This document shows positions 1 to 9,417 of a DNA stretch of 64,000 nt, piece after piece. Each line of letters begins with the position of its first letter. The stretch's first letter is position 1. This DNA is from Chitinophagaceae bacterium T5-Br10_B2g13. Its GTDB lineage: Bacteria > Bacteroidota > Rhodothermia > Balneolales > Balneolaceae. The stretch spans positions 28,501-92,500 of the forward strand of contig LKNA01000003.1 of assembly GCA_001564065.1 (NCBI GenBank). The letters are read 5' to 3'. The notes under the pieces are model-generated. The model was not told the origin of the DNA, did no database searches, and was given only the letters and a program-made list of their open reading frames with translations. The position numbers were made by a program, and so were the translations under genes.

Positions 1-538
1 CACCGGATTTAAGCATAACGGTATCTTTAAACTGAAAGAATTTATCCCGAAAATCAGAAAAATTTATTTCTATCTGATACTCACCGGGAATACTTCCTGA
101 TGTATCTATATGCAGATTAAAACCACGTACGGTAAGGTCTTCAAAATGGACATTTTCAATTTTATAAATATCAGATATTAACTTCTGTTGTTCTTTGAGG
201 TTTTCTCTGGTTAAATCAGCTCTGTATTCACCAATCAAAAAAAATGTGAAAGTCAGAATAACTACGAAAATGAGTACAGCCAGAGAGTTTCGTGATAGTT
301 TATGCAGGGCCGTATTCTGAAAGGCTTTCAATCCGATACCGATAAAGTAAGCACCCGCGGCATTTAGCAGAATGCCAAAGAAAACAAGTGGCAGGTACCA
401 AAACTGGAGTGACTGGTCAGGTTGACCTAAGGACTGAACGGCCGTGTAGACGTATAATCCAATCAGATATAATCCACCCAACGCAAGCAGAATACCTGAA
501 ATGATGGATAAAGTGGGTATGAGCCGATTTGATTTCAT
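1..538 (-). CDS. Partial membrane protein of unknown function (N-terminus MKSNRLIPTLSIISGILLALGGLYLIGLYVY...), C-terminus runs off the window
   Basis: Open frame on the minus strand from ATG (cat at 536-538) to the window edge, with two hydrophobic N-terminal segments; absent from the ORF track because it is truncated. Confidence 0.7.
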   Translation of the reverse strand, partial: MKSNRLIPTLSIISGILLALGGLYLIGLYVYTAVQSLGQPDQSLQFWYLPLVFFGILLNAAGAYFIGIGLKAFQNTALHKLSRNSLAVLIFVVILTFTFFLIGEYRADLTRENLKEQQKLISDIYKIENVHFEDLTVRGFNLHIDTSGSIPGEYQIEINFSDFRDKFFQFKDTVMLKSG

Positions 539-712
539 AAGCAATAAATATGATAAATCTCGGATCATATGCAATGCTTGTCTATCCAAGCTATACTTTT
601 GATTTCGATGTGAGGAGCGAAGCAGTTATTTCAGAACAGGGAACATTTTGTACTTAGTTACTTACAATTCATCAGTATTTAAACTGCTCGACACATTATA
701 GAAACAGGTTTT

Positions 713-1081
713 ATGAAAGTTTTAAAAACGGCTCTACCCCTATTGCTTCTTTTCACCGGGGCATGCGCAACAACGAACCCGCCAACACAACAGCTAACGG
801 AAACGGAAACTGTGATTCGTCAAGCTGATCAGATTGGGGCGGGGGATTATGCACCGCTTGAAATTCGTCAGGCCAGGCAGAAACTGGAACAAGCTCGCGC
901 CGCATACAACAATTAAGATTATGAGGAAGCGGCGCGACTTGCAGAGCAGGCCAAAGTAGATGCTGAGCTTGCCCAGATTAAAACGCTTTCAGGTAAAGCG
1001 CAGCTCGCTGTACGAGAGCTCAGGGAGAGCATCCGGCTGCTTAAAGAAGAGATAAGTAATCGAAATGGTGAAAATAAATAG
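713..1081 (+). pseudogene. DUF4398-type lipoprotein interrupted by one in-frame TAA at 914-916
   Basis: MKVLKTALPLLLLFTGACATT lipoprotein signal; after the TAA the same frame continues DYEEAARLAEQAKVDAELAQIKTLSGKAQLAVRELRESIRLLKEEISNRNGENK to TAG at 1079-1081. Confidence 0.7.
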
Positions 1082-1090
1082 TGAAATAAT

Positions 1091-1966
1091 ATGAAGAGAA
1101 TGACACGACTATTAACCATTCCCGGACTTTTAATACTGTTTACAGCCTGTGGCGGCCCGCTTGCCATGAACCCGATGCTTGAAGAGGCCGAAAATGAATT
1201 TTCAACCGCTTCTCAAGACTCCTCTATTTTGGTATACGCACCGGTTGCACTTGTTGAGGCAGAAGAGGAACTGGAGCGCAGCCGCATGCTATGGGAAGCT
1301 AAGGCCGATCGAACATTAATTGAACACCATGCATATCTGGCTAAACAGAAAACAAAGATTGCCAGAGAAACAGCCAGCCTGAACCAGGCACAAGTAGAAA
1401 TTGAACGGGCTGAACCTGAGCGGCAGCGAGTACTTATAGATATCAGAAGAAACCAGGCCATGCAGGCAGAGCAACGAGCTGAGCAGGCTCTTGAGGAAGC
1501 GCGCCATGAAAGAGAAGAAGCGGAAAAAGCCAGAACTCGGGCTGAGGAACTTGCACAAAGGGTTAATGAATTGGAAGCACAGCAAACTGAACGAGGTTTG
1601 GTACTAACACTGGGTGATGTACTGTTTGATTTTGATCGCGCAGAACTCCAGCCCGGTGGGCAGCGTGCTGTTGCCGAACTTGCCCGCTTTCTGGATGAAT
1701 ATCCCGAACGAAATGTAATGATAGAAGGATTCACGGATAGTGTCGGCTCGGAAGAGTATAATCAAAACCTTTCGCTGAGAAGGGCTAATTCTGTACGGCG
1801 TGCATTAATTGATAGAGGAATTTCATCAAGCAGAATTGAGACGATCGGTTACGGAGTGCGCTATCCGGTAGCTACCAATCAAACAGAATCGGGACGCCAG
1901 CAAAATCGCAGGGTAGAAGTCATTATTTCAGATCAAACCGGATCTATACCGGTAAGGGAAAACTAA
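1091..1966 (+). CDS. OmpA-family lipoprotein with N-terminal DUF4398-like coiled region
   Basis: C-terminal VLFDFDRAELQPGG...VMIEGFTDSVGSEEYNQNLSLRRANSVRRALIDRGI...NRRVEVII OmpA peptidoglycan-binding motif. Confidence 0.88.
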   Translation: MKRMTRLLTIPGLLILFTACGGPLAMNPMLEEAENEFSTASQDSSILVYAPVALVEAEEELERSRMLWEAKADRTLIEHHAYLAKQKTKIARETASLNQAQVEIERAEPERQRVLIDIRRNQAMQAEQRAEQALEEARHEREEAEKARTRAEELAQRVNELEAQQTERGLVLTLGDVLFDFDRAELQPGGQRAVAELARFLDEYPERNVMIEGFTDSVGSEEYNQNLSLRRANSVRRALIDRGISSSRIETIGYGVRYPVATNQTESGRQQNRRVEVIISDQTGSIPVREN

Positions 1967-2169
1967 CTTACATCATCTCTTCTTAGCATGCCCGCAGTTC
2001 CAATGATGTAAAGGATGCGGGCAGTTTACTTTGTCTTCTTCCTTAAATATAGAAATCCACAAAAAGTGAGGTTTCAAGGCTGCATCTCTTTTTATATTTC
2101 GATGTGAGAAGCGAAGTAGTTATTTTCATCAAAATATCAGCAATCAACCTATAAATTAGTAGAACAGAT

Positions 2170-3006
2170 ATGTCTCAGGAAAAAGGATATGGATTATTAA
2201 AAGGTAAAAAGGGGATCATTTTTGGCGCACTGGATGAGAGGAGTATTGCCTGGAGAATTGCCCTGGCTTGTAAAAGAGAAGGGGCTGATTTTGTACTGAG
2301 TAATGCCCCTATTGCTCTCCGCTTGGGAACGTTGGATGCATTGAGCGAAGAGACCAACGCGAAAATTATTCCGTGCGATGTAAGCAGCGAGGAGGATGTT
2401 GAGAAGTTAATGATGGAGACGAAAGAGGAGCTGGGCGGAGTGGATTTTATTCTGCATGCGATTGGGATGTCTCCAAATGTTCGAAAGAAGAAAGAGTATA
2501 GAGACTTGAACTATCAGTGGCTAAATCAAACATTGGATATTTCAGCAATCTCGCTTCACAAAGTTCTTAATTATGCAGAAAAAACAGGCGTTATAAATGA
2601 TGGTGCAAGCGTTGTAGCACTCTCCTACATTGGAGCTCAAAGAATTTTCTCCAAGTATTCTGATATGAACGATGCTAAAGCACTGCTCGAAAGCATCGCG
2701 CGTAATTATGGCAGTCGCCTGGCCGATCGCGGAATTCGCGTGAATACGGTATCTCAGGCGCCAACTAAAACGTCGGCCGGAACCGGAATTAAAGGGTTTG
2801 ACAGCATGTATACATTTGCTGATAAAATAGCCCCTCTGGGCAACCCCACCGCTGATGAATGTGCAGACTACTGCGTGACTCTCTTCTCGGATCTGACCCG
2901 AAAAGTAACCATGCAGAATCTCTACCACGATGGCGGTTTTGTTACCAGCGGTATTTCGGAAGAGATGATTGACGGCCTTGTAAAACTCTACGCAGACGAA
3001 GAGTAA
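2170..3006 (+). CDS. fabI: Enoyl-ACP reductase (NADH), FabI family
   Basis: SDR fold with FabI-type motifs: GIIFGALDERSIAWRIA, HAIGMSP, SYIGAQR, YSDMNDAKALLES, RGIRVNTVSQAPTKT. Confidence 0.9.
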   Translation: MSQEKGYGLLKGKKGIIFGALDERSIAWRIALACKREGADFVLSNAPIALRLGTLDALSEETNAKIIPCDVSSEEDVEKLMMETKEELGGVDFILHAIGMSPNVRKKKEYRDLNYQWLNQTLDISAISLHKVLNYAEKTGVINDGASVVALSYIGAQRIFSKYSDMNDAKALLESIARNYGSRLADRGIRVNTVSQAPTKTSAGTGIKGFDSMYTFADKIAPLGNPTADECADYCVTLFSDLTRKVTMQNLYHDGGFVTSGISEEMIDGLVKLYADEE

Positions 3007-3017
3007 ACTCTATAGTG

Positions 3018-3116
3018 AGACATGGTATTTTTATTAACAGTAGGTTCTGTTTGTGATGTTCCTGAGCCGGTTATGGTTTAAGGAGAAGTAGTTGCATATT
3101 TAAAAATACCATGTCT
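3018..3116. repeat. About 100-bp segment bounded by perfect 16-bp inverted repeats AGACATGGTATTTTTA / TAAAAATACCATGTCT
   Basis: Arms at 3018-3033 and 3101-3116; a related TAAAAATACCATGAC lies at 3362-3376. Confidence 0.75.
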
Positions 3117-3188
3117 TTTCAATTTTTAAGTTAATGGTATTTACCGTGAATCTTTCATTCTAAGTATTATATCAATAGTCAGATATTT

Positions 3189-3310
3189 CCCCTCCTTCGT
3201 AAGGAGGGGCCGGGGGTGGTTATTAGCTTTAGATGCGGATTTATTATGGAGAAATTAATCTAATTGCCCAAATTAACCACCCCTAAATCCCCTCCTTGGA
3301 AATGAGGGGA
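3189..3310. repeat. Composite palindromic element (CCCCTCCTT..AAGGAGGGG..GGGGTGGTT and its inverted partner)
   Basis: CCCCTCCTTCGTAAGGAGGGGCCGGGGGTGGTTA ... TTAACCACCCCTAAATCCCCTCCTTGGAAATGAGGGGA; same design at 62362-62487. Confidence 0.85.
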
Positions 3311-3382
3311 CTTTTCATATTCCCAAATCCACATAGATTTATGTCGAAATCTCGTTAACTATAAAAATACCATGACTGCTTA

Positions 3383-3973
3383 ATGGAAAAGAGTAAGCGA
3401 ATAAAAATCCTCGGTATCGACCCCGGTTCACGAACCACGGGATTTGCAATTCTGGAAGAGGAGAATGGAAAATACCGGGCAGAGGTTTGCGATGTGATCC
3501 GGATGGCCAAAATGGATGATCACAACGATCGCCTGCAGTTTATTTTTGAAGAGATTACCAAACTGATTAAGGAGCATAAGCCTACTCAATGTGCCATAGA
3601 AACCCCGGTTTACGGCGTGGATCCGCTGGCGATGCTGAAGCTGGGCCGTGCTCAGGCGGCGGCTATCCTGGCTATTACCAATCAAAAAATTCCGGTTACG
3701 GAGTACTATCCAAAAGCGGTAAAAAAAGCGATTACCGGAAACGGAAACGCCAGTAAAGAGCAGGTTGCTTTTATGTTGGAGCGGGTAATGACTCTTCCCG
3801 ATAAAAAGTTGAAAGACGATGCTACAGATGCCCTGGCTGTAGCCTGGTGCCATCACACAAAAACAGGTCATTTGCCATCCGGTCAGCTGAAGAAGAAAAT
3901 GCATCAGAACAATAGCAAAAACAGCTGGGCTGCGTTTGTTGACGCCAACCCCGATCGGGTAAAAAAGCACTGA
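3383..3973 (+). CDS. ruvC: Crossover junction endodeoxyribonuclease RuvC
   Basis: ILGIDPGSRTTGFAI, CAIETPVYG, KAVKKAITGNGNASKEQV, DDATDALAVAWCHH. Confidence 0.95.
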   Translation: MEKSKRIKILGIDPGSRTTGFAILEEENGKYRAEVCDVIRMAKMDDHNDRLQFIFEEITKLIKEHKPTQCAIETPVYGVDPLAMLKLGRAQAAAILAITNQKIPVTEYYPKAVKKAITGNGNASKEQVAFMLERVMTLPDKKLKDDATDALAVAWCHHTKTGHLPSGQLKKKMHQNNSKNSWAAFVDANPDRVKKH

Positions 3974-3998
3974 AACAGAACAAAACAGATAAAATTAT

Positions 3999-4592
3999 AT
4001 GATTGCCTTTCTGAACGGAATTCTTCACAGTAAATCGGAAGAGGAGTGTATTATTGATGTTCAGGGAGTTGGGTACCGGGTGGAGATTTCCAATCAAACC
4101 CTGCAGACTCTGCCCGAAAGCGGAAAAGAGATCCGGATTTTGATCTATCACCATATCACCGATAACGACCAGCGACTTTTCGGGTTTGCCACATCGAAAG
4201 AGAAGAATCTGTTTGAGCGGCTGATTACCGTGAAAGGTATTGGGCCAAAACTGGGGCTTACTATTCTGTCGGGTATGCCGGCGGCAAATCTGATGGAGGC
4301 GATTGTAACGCAAAATACAGCGGCACTCTCCAATATTTCAGGGATTGGTAAAAAAACGGCTGAGCGAATGTGTCTTGAGCTGAAAGATAAACTGTTTGAT
4401 GAAACACAGCCGTCTGTAGCCACAGGATCCACAGAGCAGCGCAGTAAACACGAAGAGGCTGTTTCTGCTCTTGAAGCGCTGGGTTTTAAAAAGAGGGATG
4501 CCGAGCAGTCGGTTCAAAAAATTACAGCAACCAACCCTAAGTTTTCTGTTTCTGATATCGTGAAGAGTGCCCTTAGCTCTATGAACAGGTAA
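3999..4592 (+). CDS. ruvA: Holliday junction branch migration protein RuvA
   Basis: MIAFLNGILHSKSEEECIIDVQGVGYRVEIS; LITVKGIGPKLGLTILSG; ISGIGKKTAERMCLELKDK. Confidence 0.95.
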   Translation: MIAFLNGILHSKSEEECIIDVQGVGYRVEISNQTLQTLPESGKEIRILIYHHITDNDQRLFGFATSKEKNLFERLITVKGIGPKLGLTILSGMPAANLMEAIVTQNTAALSNISGIGKKTAERMCLELKDKLFDETQPSVATGSTEQRSKHEEAVSALEALGFKKRDAEQSVQKITATNPKFSVSDIVKSALSSMNR

Positions 4593-4676
4593 TATTAACT
4601 TAACACAGAATGGTTACTTTGAATTAAACTTCACTCCGTTATGTGAAGGTTGAATCGAAATTAAAGCCTATTTGAT

Positions 4677-5354
4677 TTGTCAAAACAAACCATTCTTGTC
4701 GTTGATGATGAACAGGATTTGCTCGATCTGATTGAGTATAATCTGAAGAAAGAGGGATACAATGTACTGAAGGCCGAAAATGGTGTTCAGGGATTGGAAA
4801 TGGCAAAAGAACACAGCCCCAATCTTGTGCTTTTGGATATTATGATGCCAAAAATGGACGGCATTCAGGTATGCGAAAAAATGAGGTCGAACCCTGATCT
4901 GAAATCAATTCCGGTTATTTTTCTTACTGCGCGCAGTGATGAAAAAACGGAAGTTGAAGGACTGAATACAGGAGCTGATGATTTTGTTACGAAACCGATC
5001 AGTACAACAAAGCTTCTTTCTCGTATAAAAGCTGTACTTCGCAGATACGATGATACGCAAGAGGAGGTGAACAGGCTGGAAGTTCACGATCTTGAAATTG
5101 ACAAAGATCGCTACATTGTTACGCGGGGAAAAGAGGAATTTCAACTGCCACGAAAAGAGTTTGAACTTCTCTACTATCTTGCCAGCCGAAAAGGGAAAGT
5201 TCGCGACCGGCAGACACTCTTGAACAAGGTGTGGGGAGATAATATTTATGTTGTTGATCGTACAGTGGATGTCCATGTTCGTAAAATTAGGGAAAAGCTT
5301 GGCGATCACTATATTGAAACTGTAAAAGGTGTCGGTTACCGTTTTAAAGAATAA
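4677..5354 (+). CDS. OmpR/PhoB-family response regulator
   Basis: Receiver domain (ILVVDDEQDLL, LVLLDIMMPKMDG, VIFLTAR, KPIS) plus winged-helix DNA-binding C-terminus (TVDVHVRKIREKLGDHYIETVKGVGYRF); TTG start. Confidence 0.92.
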   Translation: MSKQTILVVDDEQDLLDLIEYNLKKEGYNVLKAENGVQGLEMAKEHSPNLVLLDIMMPKMDGIQVCEKMRSNPDLKSIPVIFLTARSDEKTEVEGLNTGADDFVTKPISTTKLLSRIKAVLRRYDDTQEEVNRLEVHDLEIDKDRYIVTRGKEEFQLPRKEFELLYYLASRKGKVRDRQTLLNKVWGDNIYVVDRTVDVHVRKIREKLGDHYIETVKGVGYRFKE

Positions 5355-5366
5355 AGGTCTGCACAG

Positions 5367-6428
5367 TTGAGAAAGAATCTATTTTCTGCCATATCTCTGC
5401 GTACAGCGGGAATTTCGTCGTTGGTTATAGCCCCGACAATTTCACTTATGATGTGGTACATTACAGGGCTGAGTTCTTTTGAAACGCTGCTGCTGTTTGT
5501 ACTCCTTTTTGGCGTGGTGTTCGTTATCATCTACTCAGTATCTGCCTACCTGCATAACTCAAGGGTTAATAAGCTTACCAGAATCATAAAGAATATTTCT
5601 CACAAACAATTTGAGGAGTATGATGATATCGATATTGAGAATAATGACGAACTGGACGAATTGATCAAACAAACCATTCGCGCCAGCAAAATGGTTGAGA
5701 AAGAGCTGGTTCGTCTTAATAAAATTGAAAACTACCGGAAGGAGTTTATCGGTGATATTTCGCATGAGTTAAAAACGCCCATTTTTGCAATCCAGGGATT
5801 TATAGAAACACTTCTAAATGGTGCAATTCATGACGAAGAGGTGAACGAAGTTTTTCTGCAAAAAGCCATGAATAATGTGAACCGGCTCACCTATCTGACA
5901 AAAGATCTGATGGAAATTTCACGGCTCGAAACGGGAGAGCTCAAGTCGAACATACAGGAGATGTTTCTGCGTGATGTTGTTCTCGATGTAGTTGAGAACC
6001 TACAGTACAAAGCAGATAATGAGAATATTGAACTGATTGTTCACGATTTTGATAAAAACATTCAAATCAGGGCTGATCGGAATCAGATAAAACAAGTGCT
6101 GATTAATCTGATTGAAAACGCTATTAAGTATAATAGGGTGAATGGAAAGGTGGAAGTAGGTTTAAACAGACTTGGAGAGGATAAGGTAGAGGTCTACGTT
6201 AAAGATTACGGTATTGGAATTGATGAAAAAGACATTGAACGGGTAACTGAGCGTTTTTACAGAGTAGATAAATCCCGGTCCAGAGAGAAGGGTGGTACCG
6301 GCCTTGGATTATCTATAGTGAAGCACATCATCGAGGCACATGGAGAGAAGCTAACCATAGAAAGCAAACCGGATGAAGGTTCTGTTTTCCGTTTTACTTT
6401 AACCCGCGTTTCTCACGTTTCAGTTTGA
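5367..6428 (+). CDS. PhoR-like sensor histidine kinase
   Basis: N-terminal TM segments, HAMP-like linker, DISHELKTPIFAIQGF H-box, NLIENAIKYN N-box, GTGLGLSIVKHIIEAH G2 box; TTG start. Confidence 0.92.
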   Translation: MRKNLFSAISLRTAGISSLVIAPTISLMMWYITGLSSFETLLLFVLLFGVVFVIIYSVSAYLHNSRVNKLTRIIKNISHKQFEEYDDIDIENNDELDELIKQTIRASKMVEKELVRLNKIENYRKEFIGDISHELKTPIFAIQGFIETLLNGAIHDEEVNEVFLQKAMNNVNRLTYLTKDLMEISRLETGELKSNIQEMFLRDVVLDVVENLQYKADNENIELIVHDFDKNIQIRADRNQIKQVLINLIENAIKYNRVNGKVEVGLNRLGEDKVEVYVKDYGIGIDEKDIERVTERFYRVDKSRSREKGGTGLGLSIVKHIIEAHGEKLTIESKPDEGSVFRFTLTRVSHVSV

Positions 6429-6488
6429 TTCCCTTTTTTCTACCTTTCTGATGAAATTTCAATTTATTTAAATTCAAGTTCATCAGAT

Positions 6489-7565
6489 ATGACCTATGCA
6501 GTAATTATGGCCGGGGGATCGGGCACAAGATTTTGGCCAAAAAGTACAAAAGCACTTCCCAAGCAGTTTTTGAACTTGTTTGGTGAAAATACAATGATAC
6601 AAGAGACTGTAGAGAGGCTTAAAGGTGAAATTGAACCGGCAAACGTACTGGTTGTAACTAATGATAGCTACGTCTCCATAGTTGAGGCTCAGCTTCCGAA
6701 TGTTCGAAAAGACCATATCATAGGAGAGCCTGTTGCGAAGAACACCGCTCCCTGTGTAGCGGCAGCTGCGGCCATAATGAATAAGCTGGACCCGGATTCT
6801 GTAATGGTTGTCTTGCCGGCCGACCATCAAATAACTAATGATAAAGCGTTTCTGAAAATTCTGAATACTGCTGTTGAAACAGCAAAAAGTGAGAACTCAC
6901 TGGTAACGATCGGAATTGAGCCAAATCGCCCTGAAACCGGATATGGGTATATCTGTTACGAAAAAAACAGTGAGTTGAAAAAAGCCGGAAACCCGGTCTA
7001 TTCGGTTAAAAACTTTACTGAAAAGCCAAATCGTGAAAAAGCAGAAGAGTTTTTAGAGTCAGGTAACTACCTCTGGAACAGCGGGATGTTTATCTGGAAG
7101 ACAGAAACGATTTTAAATGCCTTTAAAAAATATCTGCCCGAAATTTCTAAGCTGACGAAAAAGCTTCAGGATTCTGATTTAACTCAAGAGGATATTAATC
7201 AATTTTATCAAGCCTGCCCATCCATTTCAATTGACTACGGGATTATGGAAAAAGCAGAAACGGTTCATGTTGTGCCCGGTGAATTTGGATGGAATGACGT
7301 AGGTAGCTGGACGGCTGTGCATGAGCTGTCTGATAAAGATGATGAGGGCAACGCTTTTGGAAATGCAAAGATTACTATCGTAGACTCTTCACAAAATTTA
7401 GTTCATACCGAGAGCGGGAAAATGGTCTCTCTCGTAGGGGTTGATAATGTAGCTGTAGTGGAAACTGAGAAAGCTATCCTGGTTGTAAACCTGAAAAAAG
7501 CTCAAGGTGTAAAAGAAGTTGTAGAGGAGCTGAAGTCTAACCCTGAATTAAATGAGTTTCTCTGA
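6489..7565 (+). CDS. manC: Mannose-1-phosphate guanylyltransferase
   Basis: VIMAGGSGTRFWPKS, VLPADHQI, TGYGYI, NFTEKPNREKA, YLWNSGMFIW. Confidence 0.92.
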   Translation: MTYAVIMAGGSGTRFWPKSTKALPKQFLNLFGENTMIQETVERLKGEIEPANVLVVTNDSYVSIVEAQLPNVRKDHIIGEPVAKNTAPCVAAAAAIMNKLDPDSVMVVLPADHQITNDKAFLKILNTAVETAKSENSLVTIGIEPNRPETGYGYICYEKNSELKKAGNPVYSVKNFTEKPNREKAEEFLESGNYLWNSGMFIWKTETILNAFKKYLPEISKLTKKLQDSDLTQEDINQFYQACPSISIDYGIMEKAETVHVVPGEFGWNDVGSWTAVHELSDKDDEGNAFGNAKITIVDSSQNLVHTESGKMVSLVGVDNVAVVETEKAILVVNLKKAQGVKEVVEELKSNPELNEFL

Positions 7566-8324
7566 TCAGATATTGATTTCCATTTGATCATAGGCCAGCT
7601 GTACATGATCCGGAAGTTTTTTGTTTGACTCTTCGTGATCCACATATCCATTCATGTGTATGAGGTAGGTTTGTGGAATTTCCAGCTCATCTGCCAACTG
7701 AACTGCTTCAGGGATTGTTAAATGTGTCGGGTGTTTTGGGTTCCATCTCAAACCACTCAGTACCATTACTTTACTTCCTTTAACCAGCTCCTTTGTTGAT
7801 TCCGGAATGGCTTTAACATCTGTCATATAAGAAAAGTCGTTTATGCGGTAGCCCTGTACGTCTATTTTACCATGGTTATAGGGCAGGGGAATAATATCCA
7901 GGTCTCTGAACCTGGTTTTATTTTCAATAACAGACATATCCACAGATGTTGAGCCCGGATATTTATTCTTACCAAACATGTAGTTAAATCGAGTCCTGAT
8001 TGAATTTCTTGCCTGTTCTGATGTATAAAGGGGAATGGGGCCACTCTGTGCATAGTTAAATGCCCGGAGATCATCAAGTCCGGCAATATGATCCATGTGT
8101 TCGTGGGTTATCAATACAAGGTCGATGCGTTTTACACCAGACCTAATAGTTTGAATACGAAATTCCGGACCGGTATCAATTACTACGGAAGACTCTTCTG
8201 TCTGCACCCACATGGAACAGCGTGTACGATCATTTCGAGGATCTCCATTAATGTGCTCAGATCCAAAACCACCGGCAACGGGTACACCCATAGATGTTCC
8301 GGTTCCTAAAAACGTACACTTCAT
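7566..8324 (-). CDS. MBL-fold metallohydrolase (PhnP/RNase Z-like)
   Basis: FLGTGTSMGVP, VLITHEHMDHIAGLDDLR, VMVLSGLRWNPKHPTHLTIPEA, HMNGYVDH. Confidence 0.88.
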   Translation of the reverse strand: MKCTFLGTGTSMGVPVAGGFGSEHINGDPRNDRTRCSMWVQTEESSVVIDTGPEFRIQTIRSGVKRIDLVLITHEHMDHIAGLDDLRAFNYAQSGPIPLYTSEQARNSIRTRFNYMFGKNKYPGSTSVDMSVIENKTRFRDLDIIPLPYNHGKIDVQGYRINDFSYMTDVKAIPESTKELVKGSKVMVLSGLRWNPKHPTHLTIPEAVQLADELEIPQTYLIHMNGYVDHEESNKKLPDHVQLAYDQMEINI

Positions 8325-8623
8325 GATTCCTGAATTTCTTCTGTGATATTTTTGTCATTAAATCGATCAAGACGGTCCCATATTTTTTCGAGCTCTTTAC
8401 GAACAGCCGGTTTAATGTAGGTGTCATCCGGATCCATATTTTTTAATACTTTGGCTAAAATTGCAGTCTGAGATTCAGGAGGTTTATTCTTGTTGATAAC
8501 AATTAATTTGTCACCTTCAATTATGCATTGGTCTCCGCGAAAAGCACCTCTCTCTTTACGAATAGTGTAGCCGCCTTTTTCGCAAAGCGTCTCTAATTCC
8601 ATTAAAAGAGTTTCCGTTTTCAT
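8321..8623 (-). CDS. Conserved hypothetical protein, translationally coupled to the downstream hydrolase
   Basis: 100-aa ORF overlapping its neighbour by 4 nt (ATGA-type); co-directional. Confidence 0.7.
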   Translation of the reverse strand: MKTETLLMELETLCEKGGYTIRKERGAFRGDQCIIEGDKLIVINKNKPPESQTAILAKVLKNMDPDDTYIKPAVRKELEKIWDRLDRFNDKNITEEIQES

Positions 8624-9348
8624 TAAAAAGTTATTCCGATTGATATTGAATGGGAAGTATAATCGTAATCATTTTGATCACCATCAATATCGTATCTTCT
8701 ATAGTCGAAATGGTAACTCAAGGCTAAGCCACTGTTACCAAATACATTTTTAATCAGTATCTGTGATGTTCCATCAAAACGGAACAGACTACCACCAAAT
8801 AAATTACCCTGAGAGAAACTGAAACCATAGTTAGGCGTAGCTTTTAAAGAGAAGTCAAAATTTTCAGAGATTCTTGCAACAGTTCTGATGCCGGATCCAA
8901 CAATGAATGAGCTTTGTTGAAATTCAGTGTCGACATTATTTCGCTGAACCCGTTTTAAATCTGTTGTAATCTGAATTGGCGCCTGAAGTATAAAGTTTCG
9001 TTCGTCACTCATATACAGATTAAGATTGTTGTGCAGCCTGGCAAGAATGTTAATATAGCTGTTGTTGTCCATACCGGTAATGGAGCCGCCCAAGCCAAGA
9101 CCAATATCAATTCCGGGACTTTCCAGTCTTAATTTTAAAATACTGTCATTAAAACTGTAGTCGTCAATATCTAACAAATCACTGTTTCTGTTGTCAAAAT
9201 CACCTATTTCCCAGCCTACACTCAACGTTGTAGCGGTTCCAAGTTGCTGCTGACGTACAGGGGAGGAGTCGTCAACGGAAAACATCTGACTATATCCGCT
9301 TAAAGGGATAAAAAGTAAAAACAGTACGAATAAGAGAAAGTTTTTCAT
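8623..9348 (-). CDS. Outer membrane beta-barrel-like secreted protein
   Basis: Signal peptide MKNFLLFVLFLLFIPLSGYSQ; alternating beta pattern; terminal aromatic ...HSISIGITF. Confidence 0.7.
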   Translation of the reverse strand: MKNFLLFVLFLLFIPLSGYSQMFSVDDSSPVRQQQLGTATTLSVGWEIGDFDNRNSDLLDIDDYSFNDSILKLRLESPGIDIGLGLGGSITGMDNNSYINILARLHNNLNLYMSDERNFILQAPIQITTDLKRVQRNNVDTEFQQSSFIVGSGIRTVARISENFDFSLKATPNYGFSFSQGNLFGGSLFRFDGTSQILIKNVFGNSGLALSYHFDYRRYDIDGDQNDYDYTSHSISIGITF

Positions 9349-9417
9349 GATATTTATTTATCAAGGAATGATTCTTGAGTTGCGAATGGTTCAACTATAA
9401 ACAAAATGTAGTCATCT

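Noticed and set aside
1213-1734. 173-aa minus ORF opposite the OmpA gene
   Set aside because: Ser/Ala-rich antisense shadow of a well-supported OmpA-family CDS
3428-4313. Minus ORFs 3428-3970 and 3822-4313
   Set aside because: Antisense to ruvC and ruvA, which have clear family motifs
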